The notes under the pieces: model-generated
The model's database searches: none
Seen by the model: only the letters and a program-made list of their open reading frames with translations
Told to the model about the DNA's origin: nothing
Assembly: GCA_003254925.1 (NCBI GenBank)
Contig: QANZ01007399.1
Coordinates: 624 to 64,623 of the forward strand
Direction: 5' to 3'
Length of the DNA: 64,000 nucleotides
DNA from: Chamaecrista fasciculata
Lineage: Eukaryota; Streptophyta; Magnoliopsida; Fabales; Fabaceae
In this document: positions 11,437 to 22,445 of the stretch, piece by piece
Numbering within the stretch: the stretch's first letter is position 1
Layout of the letters: each line of letters opens with the position of its first letter
Position numbers and translations under genes: made by a program

Positions 11437-12582
11437 GGTCAAAAACTTATTTTGGTCCTTAATGTTTACTCAAAGTTTTGTTTTGGTTCCTAATATTTCC
11501 TAAAAGTTTTATCATTGGTCACTAACTATTTAATATGGTCTTATCTCTCTTGTTTCAAACTCAAATATGGTCAAATCAAAATCACGAGTTAAATTTGATG
11601 AGTTCTTTCTTTACCAAGTTGGAGTTATCGGCAAACGAGGTCAAATCAAGCTTGAAAATGGGCCGATTGTTCCATGAATTCGATCATATCTTTCACGATT
11701 CAAGTCTGAATGCAATGAAATCGGAGTTACAAATTACTCTTGACGAGTTCTTTCTCTATCCAGTTGTGGTCGTTGGCAAATGAGATCAAATAATACTCCA
11801 AAAGTGAGTTTGGTCAAAACATCAATATTAACTTTCAGAGTACTTTTTGACCTTGTTTGTCAATGCTCCCAACTAGACAAAGAAAGAACTCTTCAAGAGT
11901 AACTTGTAGCTCTAATTCCGTTGTATTTGAACTTGAAATGAGAAAGATATGACCAAATTCATAAAATAAGCGGCTCATTTTTCGAGTCCTTTCATATTCG
12001 ATTTAGTCTTGTTTGCTGATGACTCTAATTAAGCAAAAAAAGAACTCATCAAATTTAACTCGCGTGTGACTCTAATTTAGAGCCCGTTTGGATAGGTTTT
12101 TTGATCTAAAAAGTACCTTTTAATTAAAAAAAGACCTTAACATAAAATCTTGTTTGGGTAAATTTTTAAGAAAAATGAGAAGTTAAAAAAAAAGAAGTTA
12201 AAATATAGCTTTTTTTAAGAAGTTCAATTTTGTAGCTTCCACTTAAAGCACTTGCAAAAGCTATTCTTTTGGTTCATTTTATTAATTAAAAGTACTTTTG
12301 TCATTTTATATCCAAACAACTTTAATAATTAAAAATATTAGTGTTTTACTCAAAAGATCTTTTAAAAAAAATTTGATAAATAAAGTTCTTTTTTCATAAG
12401 CTTATCCAAACAGACTCTTAATCGCATTCAAGTTTGAAACGAGAGAGTTATAATCATATTCAATAGTTAGGGACCAATGATGAAACTTTTAGGAAACATT
12501 AAGGACGAAAACGGAATAAAAAAACATTAGAGACCAAAAAAAACTTTGGGTATACATTAGGGACTAAAATAGATTTTTGACC
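11437..12582. mobile_element. Long-TIR DNA element, 1.15 kb, 8-bp TSD
   Basis: It begins GGTCAAAAACTTATTTTGGTCC and ends with the inverse (ctaaaatagatttttgacc). The 8-bp sequence TAGAAAAA repeats on both sides (11429-11436 and 12583-12590). The arms are long and imperfect, about 150 bp. The interior has no transposase. It is probably a Mutator-like non-autonomous element. A Tourist-like MITE sits inside it at 12080-12417. Confidence 0.75.
12080..12417. mobile_element. PIF/Harbinger (Tourist-like) MITE
   Basis: The terminal inverted repeat GAGCCCGTTTGGATA (left) pairs with GAGTCTGTTTGGATA (right, inverse strand), flanked by TTA on both sides (12077-12079 and 12418-12420). A TTA duplication with a G-rich GTTTGG terminus is typical of PIF/Harbinger MITEs. 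It is inserted inside the 11.4-12.6 kb element and is therefore younger than it. Confidence 0.85.
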
Positions 12583-12762
12583 TAGAAAAAAAATAAAAAC
12601 TTTTATAGAACAAGATTGAATCCCAGTCTCCTATTCATCAGTCGTTTCATAGATCATTTAGAAAAAAAAATATATTATATCCTCATTTGTACTTAATCTG
12701 TAAAATCATTGATACATATATATAACACATAATATATACACACAAAAGTATAATTGACCTAA

Positions 12763-14157
12763 TTAAAGATGATGATGATGAACTGAGCTAAATATAGAAA
12801 CCCTCCTTCTCTTTCTGATATCCTGTGAACTAGAAAACCTATCAATCACACTCTTAAGTGCTCTATGAACAGAACCAGCTAGAATATGACCATCAATAAT
12901 ATTATTCCTCTGTTTGCAGCTAATTAAATCAAACACATTCTTCATCCTTTCACCCAAAGTTGCAATCTCTGCTCTCTTAATCACAAGATGAAGATCATCA
13001 AGTGCTCGTCTTATATCACACAGCAAGCCAGGCTTGTATTCACAACACACAGATGCCTTCATTGCATAATAAGGGAAGCCATTATTATTACCTTCTTCTT
13101 CTTCTTCTTCTTCTTCTTCTTCTTCTTCTTCTTCTTCAACTCTGATTTCATCTTTGTCATTTGGTACCATAGTTAAACCTTCACAAGCTTCTTCAGCATA
13201 CCCTTTTAGCTCTTTTAATTGTCTGATCACTTCCCCAAGCAGTGATGCCTTGTCCATCTATATATATTTATATATATATTCGACTAATCATATATTATAC
13301 AGCTAAAATGGAGAAAATTCCTTGAACTTGTGAGAAAAAATTCCATGAACTTTTGAAAAGTAACAAGACTCTATAAACTTTTGATTCTGTGCAAATAATC
13401 ATTTTTGTTAAAATTTATATTTTAAAAAAAGTCAAAGTTTCTTTTGATTTTGTAATTATTGTTACATTTTACATTAATCCAAACTAAAAATTAATTATTT
13501 TTCTAACTAATAATAGTAGCCAAAGAACTAAAAAGAAAATGTTTTTTCTATTAAGAGTTTTAACAAAAATGTTTATTGGCCAAAGTTCATTTTTGTTCTC
13601 ATATCTTTTACTCATGTCTTAATTGGATCCAATATCTTTTTTTTGTTGTACTTTTAGTCCTATATATTTTGGTCAGGTGCAGAATTGGTCTCATATCTTT
13701 ACAGAAAGTTTCACCGTTAGTCCCACAATGTGGAACCATATGTAAAAATAAGGGACCAATTTTACAACCTGACCAAAAGATATTGGACCAAAAAGTGCAA
13801 CAAATAAACATACAGGACCAAATTGAGACTTAAACAAAAGATTTGGGATCAAAAGTACACTTTGACCTATATACATATATGAAGATTGAATTGAGGCATG
13901 GAATTAATTACCTTGTGAGCACCGGGGATTACAGAGCGAAGTGTGTCAAGATGTGCATTAATTCTGGCTCTTCTTCTTCTCTCTGCTTCTTTATGATTCA
14001 TCAAACCCTCATTGCTTCTTCTCTCACACGACAACACTGATGAATATGATCCTTTGCTCCTTTCTTTCTCACATGATGATGAAAAAGCATACCCACTTTC
14101 TATAAAATCGTTGCTGATTATTCTACTCTCTAACTCATCCCAATCAAATGCCTCCAT
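12763..14157 (-). CDS. bHLH transcription factor with ACT-like C-terminus, two exons
   Basis: Exon 1 is 14157-13912 and exon 2 is 13257-12763 (minus strand). The donor AAG|GTAATT joins AG|ATGGAC in frame, giving 246 aa. The intron splits the bHLH loop/helix 2 (..VIPGAHK|MDKASLLGEV). The basic region starts at about H55; H55, E59 and R63 are the H-E-R residues expected of an E-box/G-box (CACGTG) binder. Helix 1 is about residues 64-77 and helix 2 about 84-101. A run of 15 Glu occupies residues 123-137, followed by an ACT-like region (about 148-215) with the signature KPGLLCDIRRALDDLHLVIKR. By family knowledge it fits the Arabidopsis bHLH30/32/106/107/51 group of nuclear, dimer-forming regulators. 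The start is the first Met before the conserved acidic FDWDELESR opening. A TATA-like ctatttaaaa lies about 310 bp upstream. It appears intact. The exact orthologue is uncertain. Confidence 0.93.
13093..13137 (-). repeat. Perfect GAA x15 codon microsatellite in the bHLH gene
   Basis: This is a 45-bp pure trinucleotide run (TTC on the plus strand) that encodes 15 consecutive glutamates between helix 2 and the ACT-like domain. Its purity at DNA level suggests recent expansion and likely length variation. Confidence 0.95.
13578..13867. mobile_element. MITE-like palindromic element in the bHLH intron
   Basis: It begins GGCCAAAGTTCATTTTTG and ends inversely with caaaagtacactttgacc. It has the same subterminal word pattern as 4423-4764 (ctcatatcttt, agtttcaccgt). 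No target duplication is visible. It fills 290 bp of the 654-bp intron. Confidence 0.75.
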
Positions 14158-14623
14158 TGCTTGCTGCTAATAACCATGCAGAACAAGAGAAAAGAGATCA
14201 GTGCCTTGCAAGATCAAGTACGAGAAAAATTAATAGGGCGAAACATATAAGAATATAGGAAAGATCGAGCTTAATATTTATGTTGGGGGTACCATCTTTT
14301 TAATAATTTTAAAAAACTTTACATCATTACATGTCAAAATTTGAAATTGCAGGGTTTATTGATGAAATGGCAGAGTTTTCATGCTGTCAATTATGCCGTT
14401 TGGAGTGGAAGATATAGAGGATGAGGATGATGAGGGAACAATAATGGATTAATGAATTATGCAGAGTTTTAAATAGAAGGAAATCTTGTCTCTTTTTATT
14501 TTTTATTTTTTTTTTGTCTTTTATAATAAAGATGGTAATTAGTTATGTTCTCTAAGCATGAATCTTAAATTTGAATCAGTCCTTATGTGTATGAAAATAT
14601 ATATATATATATATTGTTTCTTG
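14158..14623 (-). promoter_or_regulatory. Upstream region of the bHLH gene
   Basis: This minus-strand promoter and 5-prime UTR carries ctatttaaaa, a TATA-like box, at about 14,470. The ATATAT run at about 14,600 is a simple repeat. No other gene is seen. Confidence 0.45.
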
Positions 14624-14650
14624 AAATTTGACCGTACGATTCACCAACAA

Positions 14651-14817
14651 ATGTTTGGTGTAGTAGTTTGGTGAGTTACACCCTAAAGAGAAGATCCAAG
14701 TTTAATCCCTAGAGTCGACATTGTTGAGAGGGCTCGTTTCGTCTCTAAAGCCCTAGTGAGATTAGTCTTTACCTAGATCATTACACGGATGGGCGGGGAA
14801 AACTCATGGTTTAGCCG
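14651..14817 (+). mobile_element. tRNA-type SINE, about 167 bp
   Basis: It is flanked by a long imperfect duplication: ttgaccgtacgat followed by accaacaa occurs at 14,628-14,650 and again at 14,823-14,848. A degenerate box A (tagtttggtgag, about 14,664) and box B (aagtttaatccct, about 14,698) lie 34 bp apart, as in Pol III promoters. The 3-prime end is A-rich (gccgaaaaa). The family is not identified. Confidence 0.6.
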
Positions 14818-14849
14818 AAAAATTGACCGTACGATATTTTACCAACAAC

Positions 14850-15790
14850 TAAAATAGAGTATTTTTTTTTCTAATATTTCAATATTATATTCATTAATTA
14901 TAATTAAGATGATATATGATATTTTTTAAAAAATAAAAAATATATGATTTCTCATATTTAAAATCTCAATATGCTATATTTTATATGTGTTGTTTTAATC
15001 ATACATTTAGTGATAAAGATAAAAAAAATTTTATATAGCTTTATATATATGATAGAATAATATTCATATAAAATTGAAACATAAAAAAGATTAATCTATT
15101 AAGCTATGATTTGTCCAAATAGAAATTATTTTAGTCATTAAGACAAAGATGCACAGTGGAATGAGAGGGGAAACAAGCTTAAAAAAAGGTTTCATAACAA
15201 TCAATGAAATGTGTTTTCTTAATCCAACTTGGAGGTCCATGTTTTGGTTTAAATTTGATGGTATAGCTAAAAAATTCCCTACCTATTCTAAATCAAAATC
15301 TTGGTCAACATAATCCTACTATTCTTGTTCACATCGACAGATCAAGAAATGTGCTAATAGCTAGTCTTTAAATTTAAAGTTTAAACCCAATGTCATTAAT
15401 ATGACTCCGTGATTGCTTGAAAATTGAAATAGATGCTCTCTTAAATGTTTAAAGTTTTTAAAAGAATAAAATAAATTAATAGAGCATATATATAACTCCC
15501 CACAAGGACAAATCTCTAAATACTTTAACTCCATATGGAAGTTTTTTTTTTGCCTCAAAAAATAATTCATTCAAAAGCAAGGTAAAGTCAAACACAGTAC
15601 AAATAAAAACACAGTAAAATAATCCAATCTCTCACTAGCATAAACAAGAACACTAGACTCTCATGAGAGAGGAGTTTCAAAGAAAACTCGACTCTCATGA
15701 GAGAAAGGATTTTTTGGGTGGCTAGGGTTCCTCAAGTTTAACTCCATATGGAATTTTGAGTATTCTACTATTAGATTCAAAAAAATACTA
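14850..15790. other. Intergenic, nothing recognised
   Basis: This AT-rich stretch has one local near-duplication (actctcatgagaga at about 15,655 and 15,690). No gene is seen. Confidence 0.4.
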
Positions 15791-16000
15791 TTATTACTAA
15801 GTTGATAATTCGATTATTGAAAGATTAAAATATATAATTTAATCCCTAAATAATCAAAACAATATATATTTTAATCTATAAAAAATCAAACAACAAATCT
15901 TTTTAATCTACAGAAAAGATTTACATATATATAATTGGAATCTTTCAACAATTAAATTATTTATTAATTTTTTAAAGATCAAATTATCAACTTAGTAATT
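15791..16000. mobile_element. Small TIR element (MITE)
   Basis: The left end tattactaagttgataatt pairs with the right end aattatcaacttagtaattt as an inverted repeat. The interior carries diverged inverse ATTGAAAGATT words. It is about 210 bp and non-coding. The target duplication is unclear. Confidence 0.65.
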
Positions 16001-16629
16001 TTTAAAAATATGCTATATATACACATGAAAATTTGAAAGTTGGCCTTTCAAGTTATTGAATTTTGAGAGAATTTGTGAGCAATGATTGCACAAAAGAAAT
16101 CAATGATTTACAAATGAAGATTTTTATAAAACACATAACAAATTTAAGTTAGATAGAATTTTAATTAGTATAATACTAGTGGATTTAAACATTTTTTTAG
16201 ATCAATCAAGACTCTAATATACTTTTGAAAGTTCACATGACCCAAATTAACTTTAGTACTCACCCACCCACTCATATAGAGGTGAGACAAAAGAGTAAGA
16301 ATAATAACAAATGGTGATTATAGGATACTGAGAAGGGAATCTTGAATATGTTAATTAGAAGGGTGATGAAGTATATCTATGTATATATATATAATTGGCC
16401 TGAATATATATGCATATAATTCATTCCTAATTTTGCATTTGAATAAAAATGGTCGCTGCATTATAAAATCTCAAATTGCAATAATGGGAGGGATTTATTT
16501 TCTTTTGTGATCTCTTAATTGGATTTGTTGTTGCCGCCTATCTGCTTTTGTGTCTCTTCCACTTCTGCAACGCACACTATGCTTGATTTTTCTTCTAGAG
16601 TCATGTACTTCGAGATTTTTTTGCTTTTA
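16001..16629. other. Intergenic, nothing recognised
   Basis: This is AT-rich sequence with no supported gene. Confidence 0.35.
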
Positions 16630-18308
16630 GGGCCTGTTTGGGAGAACAATAATCCTAATCCAATCCAATCCAATCCAATCCAAATGGATGGGATGAGATT
16701 ATAATTTAATTGGATGAGATGAGATGATGTATTGGTGTTTGGGTGATTTTATTGAGAATGATGTTAAATAGGGTGTGAAATTATATAAAAGGGGTTGTAA
16801 TGATTGTGGTTGGTAGAAAAAAGTAGATGGATTTTTGTGATTTGTATAGGGGTAGAAATGGTAGGAAATAATGAGATGAGATTGAGATAATAAGATGAGA
16901 TGAGATGAGATGATAGGTGTTTGGTTGTGTTTTGATTGAAATGAGATTGAGATGAGATGATATTGGGAAGTGTGATATGGTATTGGAAATTGTGAGGATG
17001 AGAAAATTTTGGATTGAGGGTTAGGGGTCAATCCAAATCCAAGTGGATGAGATGAGATTATGGGCCAAAATGAAAATAATATTGGAATTATTTTTAAGAA
17101 TACAATTTGGTCCATAAATTCGAACTGTTCCAATTAATCAATCTCTAACATGTGTAAATGATAACTCGGGCCTTGTAGAAAACCCCAATCATTAATAATG
17201 AGGTCTATTTATGAAATTCAACGACAAAAAAATAACAAATAATAATTTGAAGACCAAATAGCAAATTACAAAACAACACTAAATTGTAATAAAATGTGTG
17301 GTGAAAGGTTCATTTTGGTCCTAAATGTATGACCTAATATTCATGACCCAGCATTACTCTTTCTAGGGGTGTTCATGGACCCAGCCCAACCCGGCGTACC
17401 CCCAATTTTTTTTTTGTTTTTTTTTTACTTTTTATTATACTATTTTTATATTTTATACTACTAAATATTTTTTTAATTGTAAGAAATACATATCTATTAT
17501 TATTTTTATCAATTGTATATTAAAAATATACATAAAATATATATTTAGTCTTAATTAAATCAACATTTTTTTAACAATTAAGTCAAATTAAATGTCTTTA
17601 TTGATAAAAACATCATTAAATTGATCCAAAATTAATTGTTTTACCAATATATATAAGTTAAAATATATATAGAATAAATAAATAAAATTTTAAAAAAAAA
17701 TTTGGCCCGGCCGGACCCTGGTGGACCCGGTGACCCGACCCAGCCGTGGACCCGGCCCGTGAACATGCCTAACTCTTTCTATAATAATATAAGAGACAAG
17801 CATGATTGAAGAATGAGAAATATTGCAACTAAAAAAATAATAATATTATAAATTTTTTGTTTAATTGAATTAATATAAATTATATATATATATATATATA
17901 AATAAGAGTGTGTGTAGGGTGTGTGTGAGAGAGAGAGAGGTGTATGTGTGTGTGAGAGAGAGAGAAAGAGAAAAAATGTGAGTGGAAAAGATAAAAAAAT
18001 AATGAGAAATGATAGATAGAGAGAGAAAATTATAAGTGTAATAAATGAGGGTATGTAAAATTACTATTTTGTCTAGTTCTCTTTTTTATATTTGTATTAA
18101 AGTGTAGGTAAATATAGGTATATGAATAGGGGTAGATTAGTAAATGTAAAAGAAAATTGGATGGAATGATGATGTGGATGAGATGAGATGAGATGAGATG
18201 AGATGGAGGGTTCAATAAATACCAAATCCCGTACTGTTCATCCAATCCTAGAATGAGATGAGATTGGATTTGGATTGAATTTGAATTTTAGGGCTGCCAA
18301 ACAGACCC
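16630..18308. mobile_element. Large PIF-like non-autonomous element with GATGA repeats
   Basis: The left end GGGCCTGTTTGG and the right end, read inversely, GGGTCTGTTTGG form a short TIR of Tourist/PIF type. The flanks are TTA and TAG, so the 3-bp duplication is not exact. The interior is full of GGATGAGAT/ATCCAAT words, with TA, GT and GA simple repeats at about 17,880-17,975. It has no transposase. The hAT MITE at 17364-17771 is nested in it. Confidence 0.65.
17364..17771. mobile_element. hAT-type MITE, 408 bp, perfect 8-bp TSD
   Basis: It starts TAGGGGTGTTCATGG and ends inversely CCGTGAACATGCCTA. The 8-bp duplication ACTCTTTC is perfect (17356-17363 and 17772-17779). The subterminal regions are GC-rich with GGACCC/GGCCCGG words. 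It is nested in the 16.6-18.3 kb element. Confidence 0.9.
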
Positions 18309-18321
18309 TAGTTTTTCAAAA

Positions 18322-18712
18322 TTTTGCAAAAGTATTACCCATACTCAAAATTATGGAATAAGTTTTAATTGTATCCTAAATTATTTTTTATTGTTAATTA
18401 TACTTATAAAGTTTTATATTTGTCTCAATTGTACCCCAGACGTAATGTCATTTAAATCATTAATAGAAAATGATGACATTGAAAGTGGCTCTTTTTTTTT
18501 GTTTTTTTATTTTGGTGTCAATTATACTTCTAAAGTTTTACATTCGTGTCAATTATACCTCCAAAAATGTTGATATTAGCTTAAAGTCCACATTTTTTGT
18601 TAACGATCTAGATAGCGTTAAGCCTTAGAGTACAATTGAGACAAATATAAAACTTTAAGAATAACTGAAACTTATCTCATAGTTTAAGGGCATTGAAAGT
18701 AAATTTGCCTTA
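18322..18712. mobile_element. TIR element (MITE-like)
   Basis: The word aagttttatatttgtctcaattgtac near 18,411 is answered inversely by gtacaattgagacaaatat near 18,631. The outer arms (taagttttaattgta / aataactgaaactta) also pair. It is non-coding and its ends are approximate. Confidence 0.6.
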
Positions 18713-19185
18713 AAAAATTTTAGGTCAAAGTCCTATTCAATGTTCCAAATTGGTCCCTCAGTTATTTTTCGTTCCATTTTGGTTTCTTCTTCTTTTATCC
18801 CACTTAATCCTCCAATCATTAATTTTATTTTTCATTTTTTCCATTTTTTCCCATTTTTTTAAATTAAATATATTTTTTATTAACTTAATAAAATTCATGA
18901 AAATTAAGGCAAATTATACCAATACCATAACCATTCAATACTAATCACTAGTCATTACATCTAAAATTATATATATATATATTTTAAGTGAGGTGGTTGG
19001 CTCACCAACTCGCCAACTCACTCGAGTTAGCTCATCACGAGCTGAGAGTTAAATGAGCCAACCCACGCAAGTTATAACTTTTGATGAGTCGGATTTTCTT
19101 AACCTGGCTCGCCAATTTGGCGAGTTAAACGAGCCAACTCACCAAGTTTGGCTCAATTTGACGGCTCTAATTATAGGCATTCACT
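18713..19185. other. MITE debris rich in CTCGCCAACTCG words
   Basis: From 18,985 to 19,165 there are repeated and inverted words (ctcaccaactcgcc, ggcgagttaaacgagcc) that look like a hAT-type MITE remnant. The preceding part carries another fragment with ttggtccctcag. No gene is seen. Confidence 0.4.
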
Positions 19186-19189
19186 TCGC

Positions 19190-19545
19190 TTATCACATGT
19201 ATGATTGGACTAATTATGAGAAAACTTATTATTTGGTTATTGTTGTAAATAAAATTTATAGATGTCTTTAGGATTCCCAAAACCTTCAAACCAATGACAA
19301 TCTCATAACCCCTAATTGATGAGAAATAATTCTATTGAATAGAATTTATGTATATGCTTAATGCTCATAGATGTAGCTTACACTATATAACCCTATAAAT
19401 AGAGGGTATATGTAATAATTGTGACACTCCTAAAATTGTTGATCAATAATATTATATCTCTCACTTTGTCTTCTTCTTTTCTCTTTTCTCCTATCTTCTC
19501 TTCCACTCTTTATACATAGTTTTATAATATGTTATCAGCACGAGA
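19190..19545 (+). mobile_element. Copia-like LTR remnant with primer-binding-like end
   Basis: A TATA box (cctataaatagagg, about 19,390) is followed by a pyrimidine-rich leader and then ttataatatgttatcagcacgag, a junction typical of the LTR end and primer-binding site of some copia-type elements. No pol sequence follows. The left limit is uncertain. Confidence 0.5.
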
Positions 19546-19559
19546 GCTCCAAGGTAGTT

Positions 19560-20996
19560 CTTACAACATTATATTTGATAGTGATGAGGTTCTAGGAAAT
19601 GGGATAAAGATTGTGACGTCATCGGGTTGAACCTGCAAGAATAGAGAGCGGGGCTAATCCCTGGTTGTAACTCCAATGGTAAAGTCAGTGATCGTCCATC
19701 AAGTATAAGGGGAATTAAGAGAAAATTAGAGTTGAGAGAGTCAGTGAATGTACCTACTAAGAATGATTGATAAGCATTTATACTGTGAGGCATTGAACAG
19801 GGGACAAGACAGTTGCAACTGCTCCTAACCACTGGTCCTGCTTTGAGGAGATCCACAATGGGGATCGTTCCAAGGGATGCCTTATTACTAGTCCTCTACT
19901 ACTTGTTACTAAGGACTTGTCAATAAAATTGCTTCTACTATTTGCAGGAATCGCGAATTCATTTGGGGGGGGATCATGGACGTTCAGATCTTCCCCTGCA
20001 TCTAGTGATCGATTAACCATCTTCAACTGTGTGCTCAAGAGCGTTCTTGGTTGTAAATGGGCTTTGGAGACAAAGGCCTAATGTGTTTTGGCTTTGATAA
20101 AACCTATTGATTTTGAATTTGAATTTCCCGAATAATCTGGACTGTTGGATCTTGGAGACCTTTAGTATTCCCCTCATGCACGAGAAAATGCGAGAAGTGC
20201 CAAGTAACTTTTGCCTGGGGCTGGATATTACTTTTCAGAACCTTAGAGACGGTTTTGGAAAGTATTTCTTTCCAGTGGGTTTTGTTTCTTCGATTGAAAT
20301 CACAAACACTCTTGTGCTAGGGCTTGGACGAACTCTCTAGTGTTCCTTGCTATTCCATTGTTGTCAGTATTAATTTTCCCTTTGGTAGTTACATTTTTCG
20401 CTTATGTTCCGCTAGAATGTAACTTCGATTGCTGATTGTGTGATTCCTTAGGTAATTCATTCCCGAATCGCTTTTGCATTCTCATTGTTGTTTCTGCTTT
20501 CAAAAAGACAGGTAATTTTCTGCTACCTTGCTTCTTTCCGTTTTCCAAATGGCTTCTTCTTCTAGAATGCCTTAACGGTCAGAATGCTATGTACACGAGT
20601 AACCTGAGTCCCCTATTCATCGTCTCCCTTTGAGGATGGCAGACTGTCTTTTGGTGGATTCTGACGATGAAATTGTCGAGGAAAACCCTAGCGTGAGGGT
20701 GCTCAGTCCAGTAGTGGACTGGGATCGATTTGGCCGTTGAGTACCTTTGCTCTTGTCCGGGGAATCCTGGGTGCTTCATGGTCAAATTAGATCCTAGCCT
20801 GAGTCATGTTTTCAGTGGATTTTTTCTCTCTATGTGTAAGATGACTTGTATCCTTCATAAGGAACCTGCAGAGTGGGAAAATCCTCGATTTTGGGAATTT
20901 TTTATTGAAAAAACTATTGAAAGTATTGATATCGGGATTAGAGGTGTTAGGCCTTGTGCTAACTTAGAGTCTTAAATTAGCCTTCTCGTCCGTGAG
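19560..20996 (+). mobile_element. Fossil gypsy-type element, left part
   Basis: This broken coding-like plus-strand sequence matches in style the part that resumes at 33,069, after the 12-kb element between them. It belongs to the plant putative gypsy-type transposon (Transposase_28-like) group by the look of the right part. It is old, with many breaks. Confidence 0.45.
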
Positions 20997-22445
20997 TGAT
21001 GCGACACCCGTCGTAAAGTGTCAGCGAATCAAATTTAATTATACTTAAGCCTCGCAAGTATAACTATATTTATTAAAATATAGTATAAATGCTAACCCAA
21101 GGTCGAATCTCTCGCGGAACTCGATGTGATGAGAGTAAGAGAATTGTGATGAAGGTTTTGTAGGTTATGAATTTGAGAATTTAGGGTTGTCACGATTTAA
21201 TGAATTAATCAGTCAAAACAATACTTGAGAGAAAACCCTAGAGATAGACTATCATAGTTCGTTCATCATAAAGAAGAGATAATTAATATGCATTTACTTA
21301 ACCAAGTTAAATGATGTATTTAGACTAAAACACAATCAATCAAACAATGGTGGAAAACATAAGATTAGGGTCGATCATTCAATCAATAATAGATTATGAG
21401 CACTTTGTCAAAGCTCTTCAAGGCAATCTATATTATTGTAGTATCGGAACAATGAACAAATATATATATCAATAATAATCCTAATTATATTTCTAAGATA
21501 GATAGAACACTCTTTAGCAAACCGAAAAAGAGCAAACTTTATTAATCGTGAAAGAGACAAACTCCAGGAATGTCAAGTTTCATTCCCTAATAAAGTATTG
21601 ATCTATATATCTAACATATAAACAACTTCAACAATTACCTTTGAAGGAGTTGATCATACCTCATAAATGCAACATCAACATCTGGACTCTACAACGAAAC
21701 ATAGTGAACTCAAGTCATATCCTTGAGGCATTCCTCAAGTATCTACCTATTTAGTTACTCATGCTCTGGGCAGAGAACTATTCTAAACTATTCTAAATGT
21801 GAATTGGCTGATTTCAGTGCTTTGAGCGTGGAATGATGCTCTCTATTTATAATCCTGAGTAGTGTGCTTGGTTCACAAGTCAAGGAAAAGATTTGCCCTT
21901 GGGCCGTTGCTTGCGCCGGCGGCCCAACACGGAAGCGCACCGAAATATCTGCGATATTTCGATTATATCTTCGTATCTTGAATCTTAGCCGTCCAAATTA
22001 TATATTTAAGCTTTAGAATATCGTGTGCCGTGAGATTTCCCACTTGGGTCGTTGGCTCAAGTGACGACTCAACGTAATATTGCGCTGAAGATATTTGTTG
22101 ACGTCATATTCCTCTCAGAAACTTGCGCCGCGGGATTTACCTCCCTTGCGCCCGCGACTCATCCAACGGCACAAGAATATCTTGTTCTTAACATGATCTT
22201 CTAGATATTCTAGATATTTCCCTCTTGGTTTGGCCCTGTTTGGATATCTGAAACACTAAATAAACCATTAAGTAGCACCTATTTATAAAGTACAATAAAT
22301 AAACGCTAATTAACCTATTTTATCCACTTTATTTCACCACACCTTGGTGCAACTCTTAGCATATTAATTGGTCTAATTATAATATATTATTAGTTTAAAC
22401 ATATCAAAAGAAGGCCAAATAACTTGTTCACTTTTGGGCTGATCA
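20997..22445 (-). repeat. LTR-A, 3-prime copy
   Basis: Read on the minus strand it opens TGATCAGCCCAAAAG and closes GGGTGTCGCATCA. It contains several GC-rich dyads built on GGGCCG..GGCGCAAG and a TATA-like region. A solo copy of the same LTR lies at 47299-48728. Confidence 0.85.

Noticed and set aside
12988-13176. Plus-strand frame with a polyphenylalanine run
   Set aside because: It is the antisense of the GAA repeat in the bHLH exon.
16699-17133. 144-aa minus-strand frame rich in Ser, His, Pro and Ile
   Set aside because: It is produced by the GATGAGAT repeats of a non-coding element, has no domain, and is low-complexity throughout.
20107-20340. 77-aa plus-strand frame possibly a host exon
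   Set aside because: The surrounding sequence and its continuation at 33 kb fit a decayed gypsy-type element, and no host family is recognised.
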